The notes beneath the pieces were generated by a model that made no database searches, was not told the DNA's origin, and saw only the letters and a list, made by a program, of their open reading frames with translations. Shown piece after piece: positions 47,786 to 56,782 of a stretch of 64,000 nucleotides of DNA. Origin of the DNA: Chitinivibrionales bacterium (GTDB taxonomy: Bacteria > Fibrobacterota > Chitinivibrionia > Chitinivibrionales > FEN-1185); NCBI GenBank assembly GCA_035516255.1, contig DATJAL010000040.1, positions 1-64,000 of the forward strand. Direction: 5' to 3'. Both the position numbers and the translations under genes were made by a program. The stretch's first letter is position 1. Each line of letters starts with the position of its first letter.

Positions 47786-50700
47786 ATGCGCATGAAAAAA
47801 ATATTTTCATCGTTATTCATGCTTTTTTTAACATCCCTTCTATTCGCCTTCAACCATCCTGAAATAAAATGGAAGAGCGTGACCACGAGTCATTTCATTA
47901 TTCATTACTACGACAAAACAGAGCCAGCGGTCTATGCGACCTGGAAAATAGCCGAGGATGCCTATGCGGGGCTTTCATCACTTTACGAATACGACGAACG
48001 CGAAAAAATCAGCATCGCCCTGGCAGACTACGACGACTACTCCAACGGGTTCGCCTCCTGGACGGATGGGAGCATCATGATATGGGTGACGGATGCGCGA
48101 TTCGATCTGCGGGGCAACAGTACGTGGCTTCGCAACGTGATCACGCACGAGCTTGCCCACATCGTGACGCTCGAGAAGAAATCGCGAACGCAGCTGCTCG
48201 ATTGGACCTTGGAGCTGGACTACGAATCGCCGTCGGCGAGCGTGTCGCTTGCCGAGCCGTTCGCCACAACGCGATTCTGGCCGGAATGGTTCGCCGAAGG
48301 CACGGCGCAGCTCGAAAGCGGCCGGCGCGGCAACGACTGCTGGGATTCGCGGCGGGACATGCTGCTGCTCGACGCCGTGGCAAGCCGCCGCGCATTGACA
48401 CTCGATGGAATGGGATATTTCAACCACGACGGCATCGGTTCGGAGCTGGTGTACAACCAGGGATATTCTTTTGTCAAGTACATCGAGTCGAAGATCGGCA
48501 CCGCCGCCTTTGTGCGTCTGTGGAACAGCGGCAGGAACATGACGCTGTTCATGAATACGTTCAAAGCGCTGTTTTTCGACCAGACCGGTTTTTCACTCGA
48601 CGCCCTGTACCGGCAATGGATGGACAGCCTCGCGACGGCGGCCCGGAAGCGGGTTCCGGCCGACCCGACCCCGGCGGCAACGGTATGGAACAAAGGGTCG
48701 TACAATTATCTTCCCAAGGTGTCAAGCGACGGCAAGTGGCGGGGATGGCTCACCAGCGACAAGGACGATTTCAGCAGGACCGACCTGATCGTCGCGCCCA
48801 GCGGCGGGACCGGCAACGCCATCACCATTCAATGGGCGCTTGGGTCGTGGGACTTTTCGCCGGACAGCCGGTGTGTTTATTTCCTCAAGCAGCGGGAGCC
48901 GTCGGACCACGGTTCGTTTTACAACGACCTGTATGTGCTCGACCTGACAACGAAAAGCGAACGCCGGCTCACGCGCGGCGCCCGGCTGTACGACATCGCG
49001 GTTTCGCCTGACAACCAAAAAATCGCATGTGTCCAGTTCCGCAGCGGCGTGTATTCGATTGTGCAGACCGACATGAATGCAAGAAGCTGGGAAACCCTCG
49101 TGCAGGGAACGCTGGGCGAACCGTTTATCGGCCTTTCCTTTTCGCCGGTAAAGACCTCCATTGCAAAGCCTGCCGTGAAGGACACTGCCGATTCCACACG
49201 GACGAACACGATTTCGGTTAAACACGACTCTGCCGCGCCTGCTGCCGTTCAGCCGGCTGCGCCGTCGCCCCCCGAATACATGCTCGCCACGAGCAAGGTC
49301 ATCAGCGGCAGGGCGCGCATCTGCATCGTGGGCACCGAAAGCAGAACGATGACGGTGTGCGGCCCGGCATCCGGCCAGCAGGAATATCCGCACTGGGGAA
49401 GGGACGGACGCATCTATTTTGACGCGGACTACGACGGCGTGTTCAACATTTATTCCATGAACCCCGACGGAACCGGGCTGCAGCGCCATACGACCGTGTT
49501 CGGCGGCATGTTCCAGCCGTTTCTTGACAATAACGGAAAATTGCTGTGCACCCAGTTCGCCCAACAGGCATTTTCGGTTGTGTCGTGCCCTGCCGCCGGC
49601 GCGCCCTATGTGCCGCCGGATTCGCAGACGTGCTCGTTTTTCCCCGTGCCCAGGCCTAAAGGCGAGGTAACGATACGAAGCAGGCCGTACGAGGGAAAGC
49701 TGCTGCGGCCGGTGCTGGAGCTTCAGAGTTACCTCTCGGTTAAGGACGATGCCGGAACCTTTGCCGAGGCTCTTTCAAAAAACCGGCTTTCTTCGTGGAG
49801 CGACACCGCGGGCTTGGAAGCGGGAACGAGCCTTGTCATCAGCCGCTCGGACGCGCTCGGCAGAAAAGACCTTTCGCTCGCGATTTCCGGCCTGGTGATA
49901 CATCCGGGAATAGAAATAACCGATTCTTCATGGAAAGACACGGCGCGAGCCGGCCACAGTCATGCACTTTTAGCGGCGCCCGATTTCATTGGCGCCGTGA
50001 GGGAAGCGCTGGCGCAGGGACGCCGCCCGCAGCACCAGTTTATCGGGGGCAGGGCTTCCACCCTGCTTAACGATGCTCTGTTTGGAAACCATGTTGCTGC
50101 CGCTGCGGCCGCGCGCCAGCAAAGCTCGTCCACAGACTCCGGCTCAGGGCCTTCCGTCCAATGGATGCCGGTGCTGGCCCCGGGGATTTCCCTGCAAAAC
50201 AGCACGCAGGAAATAAGCCTGGAATTTGACGCGCAGGCCATCCTCGAGCTCATGGTGCCTGTGTACCTCTCGGTTGCCGGCGAAGGATTGTGGCAGCTGG
50301 CGCGCGACTGGTATGTCGGCGCCTCGCCGCAGGCGCTGGTGTATACCACGGAGTTTGGCAATTCCTCGGTACTGCTTCCCTTCGGATTGATCTGGCTGAC
50401 CTACAACTACGAGAACACGGACATCGCCTACAACGACGGGGGCGTGACGCGCATGCAAGTTTCGGTGGAACCGGATTTTTTCGGCGTGGCCGATACATCG
50501 AGTCCCGGGACCGTGTCCTGGGCCAGGAGATCGTCCGTCACCTATGCGCTCTCGTTCTCCCACGGTTTTCCCATTATGAAATATGCCTCTTTTATCCTGA
50601 GCACCGACGACTCGTACACAAAACTTTCGGCGAACGATTTTATCGACACCCGGCGCCTGTTAAAGGGTCTTTCATCGGAGTTCCTGAACCTCGATGCCGG

Positions 50701-51007
50701 GGCGTCGCTGGTTTTCCCGCTGTGGCGCCAGATCAACGCCGGGCCGCTCTATGCCGACGCGCTCTACGCTGAGATAGGGTATGATTTTTCCGTCTATGCG
50801 AACTCCCTGAACCTGGGCGGTCATCTCAAACAGGCCTTTATCGATCCCTTATATTACAACGACCACCTTTATCCCCTGCACCAGATAAGCGTTGGAACGA
50901 AGCTCGGGTTTTTCAAGTCGTACACGTTCAGCCGCACGCTGTCGATCAAGGTGCTGTGGGACATGATGCGCAACAATGCGGGATTCAATTTTTCCGTCGG
51001 GTTCTGA
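47786..51007 (+). CDS. One-chain gluzincin protease / TolB-like propeller / outer-membrane barrel
   Basis: About 1073 residues (ATG 47786 or 47792; the frame opening at 47654 lies in the repeat). After a signal peptide (MKKIFSSLFMLFLTSLLFA) comes a peptidase-MA-type domain with HELAH (His121, Glu122, His125) and EWFAEG, whose Glu is the likely third zinc ligand. The middle has propeller phrases (YDIAVSPDNQKIACVQFRSG, DADYDGVFNIYSMNPDG). The end is a beta-barrel finishing in Phe as outer-membrane signals do. Zinc protease, propeller and barrel in one chain suggests a surface or periplasmic protease tethered in the outer membrane. The substrate is unknown. Confidence 0.82.
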   Translation: MRMKKIFSSLFMLFLTSLLFAFNHPEIKWKSVTTSHFIIHYYDKTEPAVYATWKIAEDAYAGLSSLYEYDEREKISIALADYDDYSNGFASWTDGSIMIWVTDARFDLRGNSTWLRNVITHELAHIVTLEKKSRTQLLDWTLELDYESPSASVSLAEPFATTRFWPEWFAEGTAQLESGRRGNDCWDSRRDMLLLDAVASRRALTLDGMGYFNHDGIGSELVYNQGYSFVKYIESKIGTAAFVRLWNSGRNMTLFMNTFKALFFDQTGFSLDALYRQWMDSLATAARKRVPADPTPAATVWNKGSYNYLPKVSSDGKWRGWLTSDKDDFSRTDLIVAPSGGTGNAITIQWALGSWDFSPDSRCVYFLKQREPSDHGSFYNDLYVLDLTTKSERRLTRGARLYDIAVSPDNQKIACVQFRSGVYSIVQTDMNARSWETLVQGTLGEPFIGLSFSPVKTSIAKPAVKDTADSTRTNTISVKHDSAAPAAVQPAAPSPPEYMLATSKVISGRARICIVGTESRTMTVCGPASGQQEYPHWGRDGRIYFDADYDGVFNIYSMNPDGTGLQRHTTVFGGMFQPFLDNNGKLLCTQFAQQAFSVVSCPAAGAPYVPPDSQTCSFFPVPRPKGEVTIRSRPYEGKLLRPVLELQSYLSVKDDAGTFAEALSKNRLSSWSDTAGLEAGTSLVISRSDALGRKDLSLAISGLVIHPGIEITDSSWKDTARAGHSHALLAAPDFIGAVREALAQGRRPQHQFIGGRASTLLNDALFGNHVAAAAAARQQSSSTDSGSGPSVQWMPVLAPGISLQNSTQEISLEFDAQAILELMVPVYLSVAGEGLWQLARDWYVGASPQALVYTTEFGNSSVLLPFGLIWLTYNYENTDIAYNDGGVTRMQVSVEPDFFGVADTSSPGTVSWARRSSVTYALSFSHGFPIMKYASFILSTDDSYTKLSANDFIDTRRLLKGLSSEFLNLDAGASLVFPLWRQINAGPLYADALYAEIGYDFSVYANSLNLGGHLKQAFIDPLYYNDHLYPLHQISVGTKLGFFKSYTFSRTLSIKVLWDMMRNNAGFNFSVGF

Positions 51008-51026
51008 AAATGAAAGGTCATACGGC

Positions 51027-52220
51027 TTGAAATTCCTGCTTGTCTATCCGAAGTGGCCCAAGCTCCCGTTCCAGACCGAATTCCACCTCCCGCCGCACGG
51101 GCCCGTGGTCATGGCCGCGGCAATCCCGCCGTGGGTCGAGGTGACCTTTGCGGATGAGAATGTTGAGGAGGTGCCGTTTGACGGCGGCTGGGACGTGGTC
51201 GGCGTCTCGACGATGCTCACCTGTCAATTGCCTTCCGCCTTTGAAATAGCGGCGCGGTTCAGGATACAAAAGATCCCGGTGATTTTCGGCGGCATCGCCA
51301 CAATGCTGCATCACGAAGAGGTGAAGAAACACGCCGACAGCGTGTTCCTCGGAGAAGCGGAGGGGCGGCTTGATCAGGTGTTTGACGACATCAACGCCGG
51401 CGCTCTCAAGCCCAAATACGATTACCTGCAGAATTTTCCGGACATCGCGCTTGTCGGGCCGGCGCGGCGGTCGATTCTCAGGCATGAAAACTATTCGTAC
51501 AAGGGCACGGCCATGGTGGATTTGTTCCACGCGTCGCGCGGCTGCAGGTTCAACTGCTTTCCCTGCTGCACGCCGTTTCTCGGCGGCAGGAATTTCAGGC
51601 CGAGGCCCATTGCCAGGGTGGTGGAGGAGCTCGCCACCATCGGCAACGACCGTTTGTTCGTGGTTGACAACTCGCTCGCGCAGGACAAGAAATGGGAGCT
51701 TGAGCTCTTCACGGCAATGGCGCCGTTCAAAAAGCGCTGGTGCTGCCATCCCATCGAGGACGACGACGACGTGCTCGCAAAAGCGGCCGAGGCGGGCGCG
51801 TGGTACGTGTACCAAGCGGTGTTCGACACATCGGATTTCATCCGTAACAGGATCAGGCGCTATAAGCAGTTCGGCATCGGCGTGGAGGGCACCATCATCC
51901 TGGGCACCGACGACCACACCGAGGACGGCATCAGGCGGCTCGTGGACTTTCTCGCCGAGGCGGAGCTTGACCTTGCGGAATTCACCGTGCTCACGCCGTT
52001 TGCGCACACCCCCATACGCGAAAGCCTCGAGGCCGAGGGAAGGATTTTAACGAATGACTTTTCGCGCTATACCACCGGCGAAGTGGTGTTCAGGCCGAAG
52101 CACATGAAGCCGGACAAGCTGCAGGAATTATATGAATATGCGTGGAAGACGTTTTATAAGGATGAGCCGCAGAGATATAAGATGTATAAGCTGTTCAAGC
52201 GGATTTTGGATAAGAATTAA
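51027..52220 (+). CDS. B12-type radical SAM protein with TTG start
   Basis: A 397-residue protein. It has a B12-binding-like N-terminal domain (DVVGVSTMLTCQL, VIFGGIATMLHHEEV) and the radical SAM motif GCRFNCFPCC (CxxxCxxC plus an extra Cys). Later phrases (YVYQAVFDTSDFIRNRI, VEGTIILGTDDHTED) are usual for the family. No ATG suits; TTG at 51027 follows GAAAGG by about ten bases, 19 bases after the protease stop. Product unknown. Confidence 0.78.
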   Translation: MKFLLVYPKWPKLPFQTEFHLPPHGPVVMAAAIPPWVEVTFADENVEEVPFDGGWDVVGVSTMLTCQLPSAFEIAARFRIQKIPVIFGGIATMLHHEEVKKHADSVFLGEAEGRLDQVFDDINAGALKPKYDYLQNFPDIALVGPARRSILRHENYSYKGTAMVDLFHASRGCRFNCFPCCTPFLGGRNFRPRPIARVVEELATIGNDRLFVVDNSLAQDKKWELELFTAMAPFKKRWCCHPIEDDDDVLAKAAEAGAWYVYQAVFDTSDFIRNRIRRYKQFGIGVEGTIILGTDDHTEDGIRRLVDFLAEAELDLAEFTVLTPFAHTPIRESLEAEGRILTNDFSRYTTGEVVFRPKHMKPDKLQELYEYAWKTFYKDEPQRYKMYKLFKRILDKN

Positions 52221-52366
52221 ATAAATTGGCGGGGGATGTCTCCCCCTGAGAAATCGCAGATTTTAAAATGCGGATTGCGGAATTAAAATCGTCAAACATC
52301 AATCTGAAATCCGCGACTGGTAAAACCCTCCAAGAACGTCCGGCTCTTTATTTATTTTGAAATATC
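52221..52366. other. Short intergenic with weak inverted repeats
   Basis: A six-base-pair hairpin GGGGGA-TGTC-TCCCCC follows the radical SAM stop without a T-run, and a longer weak inverted repeat (TGCGGATTGCGG against AATCTGAAATCCGC) lies after it. No gene is evident. Confidence 0.5.
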
Positions 52367-53557
52367 ATGAATAACGAGGTCTGGATCACCGGCATGGGAA
52401 TCGTCTCGGCGCTCGGCGCGGGCGTCAAGTCCCACCTTGACGCGCTTGTCAACTCCCGCTCCGGCCTTGCTCCACACTCCTTTTTCGATGGCGAACATAA
52501 AACCGACGTCATCTGCGGCATGGTGCCGCATGAAGCGCTTGGGCTTTCCATCGAAGAAAGCGCGGCATCGCGTGCGGACCTGCTCCTCGACATCGCCTGT
52601 AAAGAGGCGCTTTCTCAGGCAAAAGTAAACGGCGGGTGCGGTGCGGACGTCATGGTGGGGACAACCGCGGGCAATTTCCACGGCGCGACCCTGTATTACC
52701 AGCAGAAGCGTTCGAGAAAGACGCCAGACACGAATCTTGTTTCAGGATTTCTGCCGTGCACGCCGGCCGATTACATTGCCGAAAAAAACAAGATACGCGG
52801 CAGGCGCACCACGATTTCGTCCGCGTGCGCCTCTGGCGCGACCGCCATAGGCCGCGCGTTCCGCTCTGTCCGGAACGGCCACGCCTCCATGGTTATGGCG
52901 GGCGGCGTGGAAGCGCTGAGCCCTTTTCTCGTGGCGGGCTTCAAATCTCTCATGTTGATTTCCAAGAATCCCTGCAGGCCGTTCGACGCGGGCCGGGACG
53001 GGCTCAACCCGGGCGAGGGCGCGGCGCTGATGGTGCTCGAAAGCGCCGCAGCCGCGACCGCACGCGGCGCGCGGCCGCTCGCGGTTGTAAAAGGATTCGG
53101 GGAAGCGCTCGAGGCATATCACCAGACGCGCTCAAATCCGGACGGAAGCGGCATCAGCGCCGCGGTTAAAAAGGCCCTGGCGCAGGCGGCTTTTCAGCCG
53201 GCGGGCGTTGATCATGTCCATCTCCACGGCACGGCAACGGTGTTCAACGACCTTTCCGAATACAATGCCTTGAAGACCATATTCGGCGGCCGTTGCAGCG
53301 AAGTGCCGGTGTGCTCCACCAAATCCATGACCGGCCACACCCTGGGCGCGGCCGGCGCCATTGCCGCCGTGTTTGCTGTGTTGTCAATATTAAACGGCAT
53401 CGTTCCGGCGACCCTGTTTCACGAAATCCTTGATCCGCAATTCAACGGCCTTTCCGTCGCCAAGAAACCGTTTGCGGCCGAACTTAAAAACGTTTTAACA
53501 GCATCGCTCGGGTTCGGCGGAGAGGTCGCGAGCTTGCTTTTAGGGAAGGCCCAATGA
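52367..53557 (+). CDS. Beta-ketoacyl-ACP synthase (KS-alpha type, active site intact)
   Basis: A 396-residue thiolase-fold condensing enzyme. The catalytic triad is intact: Cys154 in SSACASGATA, His287 in HLHGTAT and His324 in KSMTGHTLGAAGA. It resembles FabF-type elongation enzymes, but tight coupling to a second, degenerate ketosynthase makes a KS-alpha/chain-length-factor pair of a type II polyketide or aryl-polyene-like pathway more likely. No ACP, reductase or dehydratase is in the window, so the product cannot be named. Confidence 0.88.
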   Translation: MNNEVWITGMGIVSALGAGVKSHLDALVNSRSGLAPHSFFDGEHKTDVICGMVPHEALGLSIEESAASRADLLLDIACKEALSQAKVNGGCGADVMVGTTAGNFHGATLYYQQKRSRKTPDTNLVSGFLPCTPADYIAEKNKIRGRRTTISSACASGATAIGRAFRSVRNGHASMVMAGGVEALSPFLVAGFKSLMLISKNPCRPFDAGRDGLNPGEGAALMVLESAAAATARGARPLAVVKGFGEALEAYHQTRSNPDGSGISAAVKKALAQAAFQPAGVDHVHLHGTATVFNDLSEYNALKTIFGGRCSEVPVCSTKSMTGHTLGAAGAIAAVFAVLSILNGIVPATLFHEILDPQFNGLSVAKKPFAAELKNVLTASLGFGGEVASLLLGKAQ

Positions 53558-54618
53558 TGCAGAACGCCCTCGGCATCACCAGCGTCGGCGTAATTCTTCC
53601 CGCAGGCACAGGGCTTGCGGCGTTGCGGCCGGCGCAGCCGGCATCATCAGGCCGGGTGATGCTGGTGCTGCAGGTCCCGGCAATAGAGGGAATTTCAAAA
53701 AACGACATGCGCCGTATGTCCAAGCTCACCCGGTTTTCTCTGTTTGCCGGCCGGCAGGCAGCAAAAGCCGCAGATTTTTCTCCCGCGGCCGCAGGACTTT
53801 TTGTGGGACTGACGCACGGCTCGACGTCGCACCTTGCCGAGTTCCATGATTATCTTTTCGATTACGGGCCCGACAAGGCCTCGCCCAACAGCTTTTCAAA
53901 CGGCGTGACCAACGCGTCGCTGTCGAACGTTTCCGCATTTCTCAAGCTCACCGCCGGCGGCACAACGATCCTCGGTTACGAAAACAACGGGCTTGACGTG
54001 CTCAACTGCTGCTGCCAAAACCTTTCGGATGGTGAATACAACGTCTGCCTTGCCGGATCGTCCGAGGAATATTCGGAGGTGGTGCACGGCGCGTATCGCG
54101 CCTGCGGCTGGTTCGGCGAAAAAGCGCCTGCGTACCTGCCGTGGCCCCGGGAGAATGGAGAGGGCGTAGGGATCGGAATATCGGAAGGCGGCGCGTTTTT
54201 CGTTCTTGAGCCGTTGTCACGATACATCGGCAGGAAACCGCTTTGCAGTTTCTCTCCTGTCAATATTGAAGAATTTCAAGGCGGGGCGGACGTCGTTATT
54301 TCCGGTGCCGGCGCCGGCATGCAGGATGTTCACGAGCTCCGGCTCCTCGAGCGTCTCGGAAAGAAAAATGCCGGAAAAAAGCCGGCGCTGCTTTTTTCAA
54401 AGCCCGTTTTCGGCGAGACCTTCGGTCTGGGCGCGATGCTGTCGTGCCTTATGGCATGCGATATCGTGGCGAGCAGCGCGGTGTATCCTCAGTTTCCCGT
54501 TCACCCGTCATTGAAGAATTTTTATGATGAGCAGCAGCGCGGGCCTGCGCAATCGGTTCTGGTGGCGGCGGCGGGAAGAAACGGGCAGACAAGCGCGGGA
54601 ATGATTTATTCTGCATAG
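53554..54618 (+). CDS. Degenerate ketosynthase (chain-length-factor-like), Cys replaced
   Basis: A 354-residue protein, shorter than the KS-alpha. Homology is visible in GLFVGLTHGSTSHLAEF, NSFSNGVTNASLSNVSAFLK, VCLAGSSEEYSE and FGETFGLGAM. At the catalytic position, aligned through the following Asn-Gly or Ser-Gly, it reads GYENNG where active enzymes read ACASG, giving Glu in place of Cys; HGT is absent and the second His is not visible. It is thus likely a partner subunit that shapes chain length or supports decarboxylation. Its ATG overlaps the KS-alpha stop in ATGA (a second ATG at 53557 is possible). Confidence 0.82.
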   Translation: MMQNALGITSVGVILPAGTGLAALRPAQPASSGRVMLVLQVPAIEGISKNDMRRMSKLTRFSLFAGRQAAKAADFSPAAAGLFVGLTHGSTSHLAEFHDYLFDYGPDKASPNSFSNGVTNASLSNVSAFLKLTAGGTTILGYENNGLDVLNCCCQNLSDGEYNVCLAGSSEEYSEVVHGAYRACGWFGEKAPAYLPWPRENGEGVGIGISEGGAFFVLEPLSRYIGRKPLCSFSPVNIEEFQGGADVVISGAGAGMQDVHELRLLERLGKKNAGKKPALLFSKPVFGETFGLGAMLSCLMACDIVASSAVYPQFPVHPSLKNFYDEQQRGPAQSVLVAAAGRNGQTSAGMIYSA

Positions 54619-54619
54619 C

Positions 54620-55144
54620 ATGGTATTCATCATGAAAAGAAAATCAAACATCGGATTTCTTGTGCTGCGGCTTAAAAACGCCGCAGCCGACAAAAAGCTT
54701 TGCGAACCGTCAAGCAACGGCCGGAAAGTTCTTGTCAGCAAGATATATCCTGACGAGGAAAAATCTGCCAGTGAGCGTGTTTGGAAATCAACCGTCGTTC
54801 CAGAAAAAACGCCGGTCGTTGAAACAGGAATAGGCGGGCTAGAGGTTTCAACGTTTTCCGAGAAAGCAAAACAGACGCGACATAAACACCTTCGTGCTAC
54901 GGAATGTTACACCGTGCTGAAAGGTGCAATGACGATAAGGCTCGATAACGGCCCGCCCGTGGTCCTTCACGCCGGCGATGAAATTATTGTGTTTCCACGG
55001 ACTATCCATGAAATATTGCGTAAGAGGAAATTCCTGACAAGAGTGCATTCTGTCAACACGCACGGAAAAGACGACAAGTACGTCGAGAGGAACGGGCGGT
55101 GGAAAAAGGGCCCTTGGAGCGCTACGGTTTCAAAGACGAGATAA
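54620..55144 (+). CDS. Cupin-domain protein
   Basis: A 174-residue protein with one cupin barrel: RHKHLRATECYTVLKGAM (metal-binding motif with His, His and Glu) and later GDEIIVFPRTIHEIL. The N-terminal 60 residues are lysine-rich. The first ATG (54620) begins two bases after the ketosynthase stop; a second (54632) is possible. Cupins may bind sugars, iron or small acids. Being co-directional with the ketosynthase pair suggests, but does not prove, a shared pathway. Confidence 0.75.
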   Translation: MVFIMKRKSNIGFLVLRLKNAAADKKLCEPSSNGRKVLVSKIYPDEEKSASERVWKSTVVPEKTPVVETGIGGLEVSTFSEKAKQTRHKHLRATECYTVLKGAMTIRLDNGPPVVLHAGDEIIVFPRTIHEILRKRKFLTRVHSVNTHGKDDKYVERNGRWKKGPWSATVSKTR

Positions 55145-55187
55145 AGGTCCGTTTGGATTCTTTAATCCCTTCAAATGTTTAATTCCC

Positions 55188-55297
55188 GGTCGTCGAGTAG
55201 TCTGCGACGCAGACGCATCGAGACGACATCCTATAATCGTTCCGTAGGCCATATGTTCTGGTCTCGATACGCCAGTTTCACCGACTACTCAACGGGC
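55188..55297. repeat. Long imperfect inverted repeat, intergenic
   Basis: Left arm GTCGTCGAGTAGTCTGCGAC (55189-55208) with GCATCGAGACGAC; right arm GTCTCGATACGCC with ACCGACTACTCAACGG. The arms pair over about 35 positions with several mismatches, giving a cruciform-like element. No gene lies in 55145-55436; the rest is plain intergenic sequence. Confidence 0.65.
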
Positions 55298-55436
55298 GTT
55301 TTATCTTTCATTTGACCGCGCCATAATTTTTTGCGCTTTTTGCACAGACTTTAATGGTTATATCATCAAGTATATATTTTTAAAAGTCCGGTGGAAAATT
55401 CTCGTCCAAAACGATAAAATTTATTACTCAAGAGCC

Positions 55437-56696
55437 ATGCAAAACAAAAACCAGTGGGGCCTTGTTTTTTACCTGTGCGCGGTCGCGTTTACCGGCGCCT
55501 GCGTGGCCGTGGCGCTCAATAATCCGTACAGCCACCATAAAAACCTCTATACTACCCTATTGCCCGCCATCGGACTGGCGTTTTCATTGACCGCGTTTTT
55601 CGCAGGCCATTTTTCCTATCCGCGCGTCCAGAACATCAAGGTCTATCTTGCCGGATACATCACCGGACTTTTCGGCATCGCCTACTTTGCGCTGTACAAA
55701 TTTTTCTGGGCCCTGCCCGTACTTCCGCGCGCGGGGAACGGCTTTGTGGTTTTTTTGTACCTGCTCATGCTCGTGAACGGCGCAGGCATCTTGTTTCTCT
55801 CCTCGGCGTACAAGTACCGCCTGGTGCGCCAGATCACCCTGAGCGTCATCACGGTGGAAAGCGTGCTGGTGCTTGTCGCGCGGCTGTCCCCGCAAGCAAC
55901 ACAATGGGCGCGCGGCCTTGACCCCGACAGCATGTGGGACCCAGTATTTTTTACAGGAATGCTTCTGTTTGCGCTTGTCGCGGCGCTGAGCTGGTTCAAG
56001 GTCAGGAATGATTTTTACCTGGGTGGCCTGCTTGCGGGATGGGCATTTTTCTTCGCGCCGGCCTGGGCGTCGCGGGTGTGGTTTCACGGTGTCAACCCCG
56101 TGGAAACCGCGCTGTTCTCCATGATGCCGGTGTATCTCACCGCGAGCGTCATCATCCACTGGTTCCTGCGTATGGAGCACCGCGTTCAATACGATCCGCT
56201 CCTGCACATTTACAATAGGGATTTCTGCAGCAAGATCATCTCTGAGCAGAGCAACATCAACACGGCGCCGCCGTTCACGGTTGCCATGCTCGACCTCGAC
56301 CATTTCAAAAACGTCAACGACACCTACGGCCACCAGGCGGGCGACGTGGTGCTGTACTCCGTGGCCCAGGCCATCCAGCGCGAGGTAGTGCCCAACGACA
56401 CGGTGTGCCGCTACGGCGGCGAGGAGATCGTGGTCTTCTTTTCGCAGAAAAGCTTGAAAGACGTTGTGCCGGTCGTTGAAAAGCTGCGCGCGGCCATCCA
56501 GAAAATGAAAATAAAAACGCGGAAAAAGACGCTGAGCGTCACCGTTTCGTGCGGCGTTTCCACCCGCGAAGACGCCGCCCAGTCCATCATCGACGTGATC
56601 CACGCGGCAGACAAGGCCCTTTACAAGGCAAAAAAAGAGGGCCGCAACCAGGTGCGTTCCGCAAAAACCCCGCTCGAACAGCCCAGGGAAAAGTAA
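55437..56696 (+). CDS. Membrane diguanylate cyclase (GGDEF)
   Basis: A 419-residue protein with eight predicted membrane helices (1-245) and a GGDEF domain (about 255-405). The signature is RYGGEEIVVF (active variant GGEEI, 327-331), with DLDHFKNVNDTYGH upstream. The inhibitory I-site, which would be RxxD five residues before the signature, reads VPND, so product inhibition is probably lost. It makes cyclic di-GMP; the sensing part is the membrane domain. No phosphodiesterase is nearby. Confidence 0.9.
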   Translation: MQNKNQWGLVFYLCAVAFTGACVAVALNNPYSHHKNLYTTLLPAIGLAFSLTAFFAGHFSYPRVQNIKVYLAGYITGLFGIAYFALYKFFWALPVLPRAGNGFVVFLYLLMLVNGAGILFLSSAYKYRLVRQITLSVITVESVLVLVARLSPQATQWARGLDPDSMWDPVFFTGMLLFALVAALSWFKVRNDFYLGGLLAGWAFFFAPAWASRVWFHGVNPVETALFSMMPVYLTASVIIHWFLRMEHRVQYDPLLHIYNRDFCSKIISEQSNINTAPPFTVAMLDLDHFKNVNDTYGHQAGDVVLYSVAQAIQREVVPNDTVCRYGGEEIVVFFSQKSLKDVVPVVEKLRAAIQKMKIKTRKKTLSVTVSCGVSTREDAAQSIIDVIHAADKALYKAKKEGRNQVRSAKTPLEQPREK

Positions 56697-56711
56697 AAAA
56701 ACACCGGTTTC

Positions 56712-56753
56712 TTGACGTAGATCAAGGATGAAATCCCTGTCGCGCGGTATATT
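56712..56753 (+). promoter_or_regulatory. HcpR/FNR-type box with class II promoter geometry
   Basis: TTGAC-GTAG-ATCAA (56712-56725) combines the HcpR-type left half TTGAC with the FNR-type right half ATCAA. The -10 box TATATT is at 56748-56753, giving a start near 56760, about -41.5 to the centre of the box, as for activators that touch RNA polymerase. The ribosome site AAGGAG follows. It precedes the two-cluster ferredoxin gene. Confidence 0.65.
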
Positions 56754-56782
56754 CATGGTGACACGCACGTAAGGAGAATTGC

